Assembly: GCA_002482705.1 (NCBI GenBank)
Contig: DLGM01000199.1
Span: 1 to 5,567, forward strand
Direction of reading: 5' to 3'
Origin: Cyanobacteria bacterium UBA7694
GTDB taxonomy: Bacteria; Cyanobacteriota; Sericytochromatia; UBA7694
Length of the DNA stretch: 5,567 nt
Shown: positions 1-5,137 of the stretch, piece after piece
Layout: every line of letters begins with the position of its first letter
Numbering within the stretch: the first letter of the stretch is position 1
Position numbers and translations under genes: made by a program
Notes under the pieces: model-generated
What the model was told of the DNA's origin: nothing
The model's input: only the letters and a program-made list of their open reading frames with translations
Database searches by the model: none

Positions 1-257
1 CAATCCCCATAGAGGGTGAACTGAGAAACGGCTAAAATGCCTCCTCCGATGTCGATCAGCGAGCGGTTCATTTTACCCGCATCGTCGGGGAAAATGCGGA
101 GATACACGCATTTGTCAGCCCAGAAGCGCAGATCTTCAGGGGTTGTCTCCGGGCCGATGCCAATGAGAAGCACCAGGCCCGGCCCCTGAATTTCGCCAAC
201 CACCGCACCATCCACACGGACCGCTCCATAGCTGACCCGTTGCAAGACAATCCGCAT
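1..257 (-). CDS. dtd: D-aminoacyl-tRNA deacylase (Dtd), N-terminal part, cut by the window start
   Basis: Dtd hydrolyses D-amino acids (and glycine mischarged on tRNA-Ala) from tRNAs in the cytoplasm, a proofreading step of translation. The first 85 residues are present of a usual length near 145-150. They begin MRIVLQRVSYGAVRVDG, contain GEIQGPGLVLLIGIG at about 21-35, RIFPDDAGKMN at about 54-64, and the family signature SQFTL at residues 78-82, where S78 and T81 match E. coli Ser77 and Thr80 of the active site. The C-terminal Gly-cisPro motif lies outside the window. The ATG at 257-255 shares one base with the TAA of ctpA (TAATG). No good Shine-Dalgarno sequence precedes it, so translation probably depends on ribosomes finishing ctpA. 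The frame is open to the window edge with no sign of damage. Identification is firm; only completeness is unknown. Confidence 0.94.
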   Translation of the reverse strand, partial: MRIVLQRVSYGAVRVDGAVVGEIQGPGLVLLIGIGPETTPEDLRFWADKCVYLRIFPDDAGKMNRSLIDIGGGILAVSQFTLYGD

Positions 258-1435
258 TAACGAGCAGCCATGCGCTCACTCAGAACCTGGATGGCTTTTT
301 GTAACTGCACATCGGTCTCTTCTGAGTAGGGCTTGTCGAGGACTTCTTTGGGGAAGGTGACATTGATATCGGGCTCAATGCCCTTTTTATTGATGTCGGT
401 TCCCAGGGTGGTCAGGTACTTGTTGGTGGTAATCGCGACCCCTGAGCCATCGGGCAGGTGATGCACGGTCTGCACCAAACCTTTCCCAAAAGTGCGGGTG
501 CCAATCAGGACCGCACGCTTGTTGTCTTTTAAGGTGCCGGCCAGAATTTCAGAAGCGCTGGCGCTGCCACCGTCAATTAAGACGGCCATCGGCACCTGTT
601 TATCCATCGCCATGGCACCGTGGGCATTGAGTTTTTCTTCTTTGCCTTCGCGATCGACAATGCGTACAATCGGGCCTTTATCCACAAACAGGCTGCCAAT
701 ATCCACCGCATTGGGAAGCAAACCACCGGGATTGCTGCGCAGATCGAGGATCAACGCCCGCATGCCTTTGGTTTTTAAGTCTTTGACGGCATCACGTACC
801 TCGGCAGTGGCATTGTTGTGCATAAATGAGGTCAGGCGCACATAACCGATTTGGTTGGCCTGCATTTTGTGCTTGACCACTTTGCTCTCAATTTTGCCAC
901 GCGTCACGGACACGTCCATCGTCTTTTGAGTGGCCGGGCGGAGAATCTTGAGCACAATCGCGGTGCCTTCACGCCCGCGAATCATGTTGACCGCATCATC
1001 AACGGTAATTGTTTTGGCATCTTTGCCATCAATCGCCAAGATCAGGTCTCCCGCTTTGAGCCCGGCCCGCCAAGCAGGCGTGTCTTCAATCGGGGCAATG
1101 ACCGTCAGCTTCTCTTCACGCATGCCAATTTGGATGCCAATGCCGCTGAAGCTGCCAGCCTGCTCTTCTTTCATTTGCTTAAATTCGTCTTTGCTAATGT
1201 AGCGGGTGTAAGGGTCATTCAGGGTAGAGAGCATGCCTTCAATGGCCCCTTTGACAAGCTTGTCGTCATCGAGGGTTTTATCGACATACTCCAGCTTGAT
1301 CAGATCAAAAACCTGCAAGAAGGTGCCAAAGCCCCCGGTTTCAGCCAACACCGGCTGAAGAGTGACCCCAGCGGTAAAGGAGGCGGCAAGCAGGGCCGCC
1401 ATCACGGCGGTTTTCTTAATTCGTTGTGCAAGCAT
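257..1435 (-). CDS. ctpA: S41-family C-terminal processing peptidase (CtpA/Prc type), secreted
   Basis: This is a serine protease that trims or degrades periplasmic proteins from their C termini. The 392 residues show a signal peptide (basic start, hydrophobic core about 11-27, likely cleavage after VLA at 31), a helical N-terminal region with NDPYTRYIS at 73-81, a PDZ domain at about 95-170 that would bind substrate C termini, and the S41 catalytic core. The core contains DLRSNPGG at 231-238, catalytic Ser293 in GGSASASEI, Lys318 in TFGKG and Gln322. The Ser-Lys spacing of 25 and Lys-Gln spacing of 4 match the Ser-Lys-Gln triad of Bacillus CtpB, so the enzyme looks intact and of normal length. 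The ATG at 1435-1433 follows AGAAAGG by 8 bases. It sits 109 bp downstream of the HEAGH membrane protein gene and overlaps dtd by one base. No lipobox is seen, so it is probably soluble or loosely membrane-bound in the periplasm. Confidence 0.97.
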   Translation of the reverse strand: MLAQRIKKTAVMAALLAASFTAGVTLQPVLAETGGFGTFLQVFDLIKLEYVDKTLDDDKLVKGAIEGMLSTLNDPYTRYISKDEFKQMKEEQAGSFSGIGIQIGMREEKLTVIAPIEDTPAWRAGLKAGDLILAIDGKDAKTITVDDAVNMIRGREGTAIVLKILRPATQKTMDVSVTRGKIESKVVKHKMQANQIGYVRLTSFMHNNATAEVRDAVKDLKTKGMRALILDLRSNPGGLLPNAVDIGSLFVDKGPIVRIVDREGKEEKLNAHGAMAMDKQVPMAVLIDGGSASASEILAGTLKDNKRAVLIGTRTFGKGLVQTVHHLPDGSGVAITTNKYLTTLGTDINKKGIEPDINVTFPKEVLDKPYSEETDVQLQKAIQVLSERMAAR

Positions 1436-1544
1436 GGGCAGGGCCTTTCTATCTCAAGCTGTTATTTATAGTTATAGCACCGATACAAATGGCAATACAG
1501 CGACTTTGCCACATTTTTTCTGACGCACAGATCACACAGATTGT
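1436..1544 (-). promoter_or_regulatory. Gap upstream of ctpA with a possible promoter
   Basis: This is the only sizeable gap in the minus-strand gene run. Read on the minus strand it is AT-rich close to ctpA, with TATAAA (plus positions 1465-1470) as a candidate -10 and TTGCCA (1490-1495) as a candidate -35. The 19-base spacer is longer than ideal. A direct repeat CACAGAT occurs twice on the plus strand (1526-1532 and 1535-1541, a 9-base period) just upstream of these boxes and could be a regulator site or chance. No terminator-like hairpin was found, so read-through from the upstream genes is also expected. The promoter call is tentative. Confidence 0.35.
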
Positions 1545-2087
1545 TCATGGCTTGATTTCAATCCATTTGCCTTCGGCAAAAACCTGCTGCCAAGCCCACA
1601 GGAGCCCGGCCAGCATAACCAAGATGCCACAGCCAAAGGTAAAGTTCCCCAGAGCCTCAGCGTGGTGGGTTAAATCGAGTTCGCCCAAAAGGACGGCCCA
1701 GTCGTGTTCACCGCCGATAAGCTCCAGCTCTTGTTTATAGGCATCCCCAACATAATAACTCACGTCGACAATGCTTTCTCCAATCCAAAGCAGCACACAG
1801 GCAACGCTGAACCATTCCTTACGGCGGGCAAAATGGACCACAAACGCCGCCGGAAAAATCACCTGAAAGACCGAACCGCCTAAAAAGTGCATGAACTCAC
1901 CCAGCGGCGTAAATAACAAATGGCCCGCTTCATGGATGGGCAGATGCAAATTGTGTAAGACAGACATTGTCCATTGACGGGTCATTGTGCCCCAAGTGAA
2001 CCAAGTGGCCACCAACAGGAACAGCACCTTAAAGAGCAGCCATGGCGAGCGCGGCGCGATCGGCGGCAATTCGTCCGGCAGAGACAT
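1545..2087 (-). CDS. Uncharacterised multi-pass membrane protein with an HEAGH zinc-protease-like motif
   Basis: This 180-residue protein has about four hydrophobic segments: roughly 15-34, 71-88, 91-113 and 149-170. HEAGH at 52-56 fits the HExxH zinc-binding motif of metallopeptidases and is followed by a glycine- and phenylalanine-rich stretch with GEFMHFLGGS at 63-72. Other polar residues that could complete a metal site are E104, D108, D115, H128 and D129 (in GGEHDW) and H141/H142. The placement of HExxH near a membrane segment recalls M50 site-2 proteases, but the second M50 motif (NxxPxxxLDG) is not visible. Proteolysis is therefore a suggestion, and a non-proteolytic metal protein is possible. 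The ATG directly follows the ferredoxin TAA with no base between, and GGAG lies 10 bases upstream inside the ferredoxin gene. As a coding gene the call is solid; the function is unproven. Confidence 0.88.
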   Translation of the reverse strand: MSLPDELPPIAPRSPWLLFKVLFLLVATWFTWGTMTRQWTMSVLHNLHLPIHEAGHLLFTPLGEFMHFLGGSVFQVIFPAAFVVHFARRKEWFSVACVLLWIGESIVDVSYYVGDAYKQELELIGGEHDWAVLLGELDLTHHAEALGNFTFGCGILVMLAGLLWAWQQVFAEGKWIEIKP

Positions 2088-2372
2088 TTAAGTCCAGCTC
2101 CGGGAATGATTGTCAAAGACCTCAGGATGCTGTTTAAAAAAGTCGGCATTGCGGGCAATATATTCCTGCTCAGCCGCCGGGACCTCTTCATCTTGGTAAA
2201 TGGCTTTGACCGGGCACACCATTTCACAGGAACCACAGTCGATACACTCATCTGGGTTGATGTAATATTGGGGGGCCTCCGGCAGGGTATAAATACAGTC
2301 GACCGGGCAAACCGATAGACAGGCCGCATCTTTTAAATCGACACAGGCAGAGGTAATCACATAAAAAGACAT
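2088..2372 (-). CDS. 7Fe (3Fe-4S/4Fe-4S) ferredoxin
   Basis: This is a small cytoplasmic electron carrier of 94 residues. Eight cysteines lie at 10, 18, 22, 26, 43, 46, 49 and 53. Compared with Azotobacter ferredoxin I and the Thermus ferredoxin, C10, C18 and C53 should hold the [3Fe-4S] cluster, and C22, C43, C46 and C49 the [4Fe-4S] cluster. The extra C26 in CPVDCIY corresponds to the free Cys24 of the Azotobacter protein. The tail after residue 60 is acidic and aromatic (EQEYIARNADFFKQHPEVF), as in the family. It resembles the FdxA group but is shorter than the usual 105-112 residues. The ATG overlaps the TAA of the propeller gene (TAATG), with GGAG 5 bases upstream. Its redox partner cannot be named from the window. 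Confidence 0.95.
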   Translation of the reverse strand: MSFYVITSACVDLKDAACLSVCPVDCIYTLPEAPQYYINPDECIDCGSCEMVCPVKAIYQDEEVPAAEQEYIARNADFFKQHPEVFDNHSRSWT

Positions 2373-3598
2373 TAGCGCTCCGGAAGGCCCAAGGCAGCGC
2401 GCACCTTGGCACTGTCGACCCCCGGCGTATGCAGCAGCATGGGCAGCAAACGGATTTCCGGGGACACCAATTGGCGCGCTAAAAAGGCGATATTGATGGG
2501 TTTTTGTTGCGGATTGAGCACCTGCTGATCGGTGATCTGGCCGGTATTGAGATCCACCACCAACAAGGTCGGGGTAAACAGAGCGGGCTGATTGCGCGAC
2601 ACCATCACCAGGGCAAAACGCCCATCGGGGGAAAGCTCAAAAATGTCGCGCGGATCGGCCCCAGCACTAAAAGCCTCTCCTTCCAAGGGAAAGGTCTTGA
2701 CCCACTGATAACGGGTAGTTTCGATCACCAAAATATCCGGGCGGCGGCTCTCGGGATTAACACCCAATACATACAACAGATCCCCTTTCGGGGAGCAGGC
2801 CATCGCGCCCAGTACATGGGGCACGTTTAAAGGCAGTTTTTTCTGGACAATATTGCGATCAATCAGGCTCAAATTGCGCACTTCGTAGCTAGACGCAAAC
2901 AGGCGCTTGCCATCCGGGTGAAAAGCGACAGCAACGGTTTTTTTGCCCCCTTTAACAGCCACTTTCCAGCTTTTGACCGGACGCAGCGTATCGCGAGCAA
3001 TCAGGTGCAGTTTGCCTGCTCCCCGGTCACTGACAGCAATCACGGGGTGTTGAGCCGAAAACGCCAAGTCATGGGGCAGAGAGGCCACCGTTTCGATGGG
3101 CATCTGGCCATAAGTCCAGTTGCGAATGGCCAAACTCTTCATTTGCCCGTGAAAGTCACGCACATTGAGGGCCGCATACAGGGGGTTGAGCAGCACTTGG
3201 CTTTGTGCAGGCATCAGGTGGGCATATTCGCGTTCACGCACCAGTTTACCTTCACGAATATCGACTGCGAACAGTGCGACGCTGCCAATCGGAGACCAGT
3301 TGAGGAGATCGGCACTGAGAGCGCCCGGCTCTTTGGGCAAGGCCACCTCTTTGAGAACTTCCCCGGACAGCGCCTGCGTCACTTGCAGGGTCGCCCGTGA
3401 CGCATCAAAGGCAAAAGCAGAAGGGGGATGGAGTTGCTCATGGCGTTGAGCACTTTCTTGAGCCAAATTTAAAAGTTCACGCAATTGCAAAGGCGAAATG
3501 AGGTTGCCCAAAGTCTGCTGCAAGACTTCGAGTTGGCGGGTCAAGTCGCCGCGTTTTTCGAAGAGTTGCAGCTGACGTAAACCATCTTGTTCGGCCAT
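2372..3598 (-). CDS. Beta-propeller-like protein with an N-terminal coiled coil, function unknown
   Basis: The 408-residue protein has no signal peptide or membrane segment, so it is probably cytoplasmic. Residues 1-55 are charged and leucine/glutamine rich with heptad-like spacing (LRQLQLFEKRGDLTRQLEVL), suggesting a helical or coiled-coil segment. The rest resembles YVTN/WD-type propeller blades, with recurring strand-turn signatures SPIGSVALF at 102-110, HPDGKRLFASS at 227-237, SPKGDLLYVLG at 269-279 and SPDGRFALVMVS at 323-334. These are often followed by a strand such as LLVVDLNTGQI at 345-355. Such folds usually serve as protein-interaction platforms; no catalytic motif is seen. The start overlaps the stop of the lipoprotein gene (TAATG), with AAGGA 12 bases upstream, which is rather far and suggests translational coupling. 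It could be a scaffold for the neighbouring proteins, but that rests only on gene order. Confidence 0.82.
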   Translation of the reverse strand: MAEQDGLRQLQLFEKRGDLTRQLEVLQQTLGNLISPLQLRELLNLAQESAQRHEQLHPPSAFAFDASRATLQVTQALSGEVLKEVALPKEPGALSADLLNWSPIGSVALFAVDIREGKLVREREYAHLMPAQSQVLLNPLYAALNVRDFHGQMKSLAIRNWTYGQMPIETVASLPHDLAFSAQHPVIAVSDRGAGKLHLIARDTLRPVKSWKVAVKGGKKTVAVAFHPDGKRLFASSYEVRNLSLIDRNIVQKKLPLNVPHVLGAMACSPKGDLLYVLGVNPESRRPDILVIETTRYQWVKTFPLEGEAFSAGADPRDIFELSPDGRFALVMVSRNQPALFTPTLLVVDLNTGQITDQQVLNPQQKPINIAFLARQLVSPEIRLLPMLLHTPGVDSAKVRAALGLPER

Positions 3599-3939
3599 TA
3601 GCCAGGGATGTCCTTGGGATCATTCCCATAGGTGAATTCTTGTTCAATTTGGCCATTTTTTTTGTGCACAATCACTTGCGAAAGGGCATGTTGTTTGGCT
3701 TCTACCCGCGCAGCATTGACAGCCAGGGCTTTGGTGGGATGCACGGAAACCGGGACAGGGTTATTGCGCAGACGCACCTGCCACTGACTTTCCGAACTAT
3801 TGGGAACCACGTGATATACCACACGGGAGCTTTGGGCCTGTAGGGCAGCAGAGGTCATAGGCGCAACGGGCATGCCGGTCATGGGTGCACAACTGGCAAG
3901 CAGTAGAGTCAAGGAAAAAAAAGTTAAAAGTTTAGACAT
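3598..3939 (-). CDS. Lipoprotein carrying a DUF2188 domain
   Basis: The 113-residue product begins MSKLLTFFSLTLLLASC, a lipoprotein signal with lipobox LASC. Cys17 would be lipidated and Ala follows it, which predicts outer-membrane rather than inner-membrane retention in enterobacterial-type sorting. A short Met/Pro/Ala/Gln linker (18-38) leads to a DUF2188-like domain at about 42-105: YHVVPNS at the start, a tryptophan strand (QWQVRL), HPTKALAVNAARVEAKQ, then VIVHKKNGQIEQEFTYGNDP near the end. The domain's function is unknown; it is usually a small free-standing cytoplasmic protein. An upstream in-frame ATG at 3972-3970 was rejected because it would bury the lipobox, lies inside the likely -10 box and lacks a good Shine-Dalgarno site, whereas the chosen ATG has TAAGGA 7 bases upstream. 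It is first in the minus-strand gene run and its stop overlaps the propeller start. Confidence 0.9.
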   Translation of the reverse strand: MSKLLTFFSLTLLLASCAPMTGMPVAPMTSAALQAQSSRVVYHVVPNSSESQWQVRLRNNPVPVSVHPTKALAVNAARVEAKQHALSQVIVHKKNGQIEQEFTYGNDPKDIPG

Positions 3940-3946
3940 GTGATAG

Positions 3947-3952
3947 TCCTTA
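3947..3952 (-). promoter_or_regulatory. Ribosome binding site that sets the lipoprotein start
   Basis: On the minus strand TAAGGA stands 7 bases before the ATG at 3939. This is the best Shine-Dalgarno match of the minus-strand genes and decides for this start over the in-frame ATG 33 bases upstream. Confidence 0.8.
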
Positions 3953-3970
3953 GCAGCAAGGTTCCTTCCC

Positions 3971-3976
3971 ATTGTA
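3971..3976 (-). promoter_or_regulatory. Possible -10 box of the minus-strand gene run
   Basis: TACAAT on the minus strand matches the sigma-70 -10 consensus at five of six bases and would start transcription about 25 bases before the lipoprotein ATG. No convincing -35 box lies at the normal distance: TACCCG is at 17 bases, and TTGCTA (3998-4003) is at 21 bases. The promoter may be weak, activator-dependent, or use another sigma factor. Confidence 0.42.
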
Positions 3977-4125
3977 GCCGATGAAAAGGTCAGCGGGTAG
4001 CAAGACTTTCTGGCAGAAGGTGGCTAATACCAAGTGCGTGCCCGGTCTAAAAGCCCTTGGGTGATCGGCGCACAATCGTCGCTGTAAACGGTACTCCCGC
4101 AGTAAAGTTATGGCCGATCTCAGGC

Positions 4126-4154
4126 TTCAGTTCCGCGCATAAGTGCGCTATAAT
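4126..4154 (+). promoter_or_regulatory. Sigma-70-type promoter of the C92 lipoprotein gene
   Basis: A perfect TATAAT -10 box lies at 4149-4154. The hexamer 17 bases upstream is TTCAGT (4126-4131), a weak -35 match at three of six positions. Transcription would start near 4161, giving a leader of about 40 bases ahead of GAAGG (4191-4195) and the ATG. The weak -35 with a perfect -10 leaves room for an activator. Confidence 0.72.
4135..4148. promoter_or_regulatory. Operator-like palindrome in the promoter spacer
   Basis: GCGCA-TAAG-TGCGC is a perfect 5-bp inverted repeat with a 4-base centre. It fills the space between the -35 and -10 boxes and ends at the base before TATAAT. A protein bound here would block RNA polymerase. 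It is short enough to be chance. Confidence 0.35.
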
Positions 4155-4201
4155 TTACTGCATTGTTTTTCTGCTCTCAACCGATGTTCTGAAGGTGCCC
4201 A

Positions 4202-5077
4202 ATGACCAAAGTTTTTGCGTCTCTGTCTGCAACGCTCCTGCTCTTAACGGCCTGTGCTCAGCAAACGCCTATGCCCCTCATGGCCAACCAACAACCGGCT
4301 CAATTCCAAGCTCAGGCCAGTGGTGACGAGAATGGCCTCACGGTTTCGCTGGTGCGCAATCTGTTCAAAGAAAACTTCGCAGATGACGTAGACAATGGCC
4401 GTCCGGCTGAAAATGTATCCCTTCCCCGCGGTGGCTTTATTTTCGAGCGCCTCAACAATATGGATACCTTCCGCAAAATTATTTATCCCCTCAGCGACCG
4501 GGCCGTCGTACGCGAGTTCAGCAAGCCCGGCGTCGCTGACAATATCCCCCCGATCAGCCCTGCTGAAGTTCAGCAGTTACTGACTCAGTTACAGCCCGGC
4601 GACGTCCTTCTGTGTGGCAATAATAATTCCTTTGTCCACGCCGCCCTGTACATTGGCAACGGCACTATTATCCACGCCCTGGCCACCCAACCCAATCCCA
4701 AAGAAAACTATGTGGGAGTTGTCAAAGAGACACTCCTGAACTACACCCAGCGCATCAACCGGGATCGCTTCGTGGTTCTGCGTAAACCCGGCCTTACCTC
4801 CCAAGATGTTCAAAACATGAGTCAATATGCCCACCAACACATTGGCAAAGGTTACGACTCTCTGTTCTTGCTGCGCACCGAAGACCGCTTTTATTGCACC
4901 GAGTTTGTTTTCCAGGCCCTGAAACGGACGAGCAACCCCGCCCGTATCTTCCCCCACCGCGCCAAATATGGCTGGGATTTGGTCACCGTGGAAGACATTA
5001 TGGACTCCCCCGATCTGCAAACCGTCTGGACTTACAACCGCACCCGCAATCAGCCGGGACGCATCCATCGCTATTAA
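4202..5077 (+). CDS. Lipoprotein with a permuted NlpC/P60-like (YiiX/C92) papain-fold domain
   Basis: The 291-residue protein starts with a lipoprotein signal whose lipobox is LTAC; Cys18 would be lipidated and Ala follows. Residues 19-45 form a Gln/Pro/Ala linker, and 46-125 are a region I do not recognise. The C-terminal half matches the permuted papain fold of the YiiX/YebB family: PGDVLL at 132-137, the catalytic His146 in SFVHAALYIGNG, a second strand with TIIHAL at 155-160, then KGYDSLF at 216-222 and the catalytic Cys232 in RFYCTEFVFQAL. The His-before-Cys order marks the permuted group, whose members are thought to act on amide or ester bonds in peptides, wall fragments or lipids; the substrate here is unknown. 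The ATG has GAAGG 6 bases upstream and a strong promoter. It is a single-gene unit, divergent from the DUF2188 lipoprotein and convergent with the PAS gene. Confidence 0.92.
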   Translation: MTKVFASLSATLLLLTACAQQTPMPLMANQQPAQFQAQASGDENGLTVSLVRNLFKENFADDVDNGRPAENVSLPRGGFIFERLNNMDTFRKIIYPLSDRAVVREFSKPGVADNIPPISPAEVQQLLTQLQPGDVLLCGNNNSFVHAALYIGNGTIIHALATQPNPKENYVGVVKETLLNYTQRINRDRFVVLRKPGLTSQDVQNMSQYAHQHIGKGYDSLFLLRTEDRFYCTEFVFQALKRTSNPARIFPHRAKYGWDLVTVEDIMDSPDLQTVWTYNRTRNQPGRIHRY

Positions 5078-5083
5078 CCACGC

Positions 5084-5114
5084 GCCAAAACCGGTGATAA
5101 TCACCGGTTTTGGC
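5084..5114. terminator. Bidirectional terminator hairpin between convergent genes
   Basis: A perfect 14-bp inverted repeat (GCCAAAACCGGTGA, loop TAA, TCACCGGTTTTGGC) starts 6 bases after the stop of the lipoprotein gene and lies 23 bases beyond the stop of the convergent PAS gene. The four A/T pairs within each arm and the TTATAA after the right arm give only a short U-run, but the stem is strong and placed where both transcripts should end. Confidence 0.8.
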
Positions 5115-5123
5115 TTATAACTC

Positions 5124-5137
5124 GGCTCCTCAGAGCC
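5124..5137 (-). other. Small hairpin just after the PAS gene stop
   Basis: GGCTC-CTCA-GAGCC is a 5-bp inverted repeat with a 4-base loop directly adjoining the stop codon of the PAS gene and 9 bases from the larger hairpin. It has no T-run of its own, so it might stabilise the mRNA end or be incidental. Confidence 0.35.

Larger units (their letters stand above)
3940..4201. other. Divergent intergenic region
   Basis: These 262 bases separate the minus-strand run from the plus-strand lipoprotein and hold signals for both directions, listed separately. The middle (about 4005-4120) contains no open frame with a credible start, no tRNA-like fold and no strong hairpin that I could find. GTGCG-type half-sites recur at 4034-4038 (plus), 4069-4073 (minus orientation) and in the palindrome at 4135-4148. 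Confidence 0.7.

Noticed and set aside
68..250. Minus-strand 60-residue open frame
   Set aside because: It overlaps the dtd coding frame, which has clear family motifs; this frame has none.
492..1471. Three plus-strand open frames, up to 206 residues, opposite ctpA
   Set aside because: They lie antisense to an intact S41 protease, show no recognisable motif and are explained by the codon use of ctpA.
1982..2329. Minus-strand 115-residue frame and a plus-strand frame across the ferredoxin and membrane-protein junction
   Set aside because: They overlap the intact cysteine-rich ferredoxin and the HEAGH protein, and their composition is arginine/serine rich without motifs.
2918..3449. Plus-strand open frames opposite the propeller gene
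   Set aside because: They have no signature and no plausible promoter or ribosome site; shadows of the coding strand.
3940..3972. Longer start for the DUF2188 lipoprotein at 3972
   Set aside because: It would place 11 polar residues before the signal peptide, its ATG lies in the candidate -10 box, and the downstream ATG has a much better ribosome site.
4589..5104. Minus-strand 171-residue frame opposite the C92 lipoprotein
   Set aside because: It begins inside the terminator hairpin and is antisense to a gene with intact catalytic motifs.
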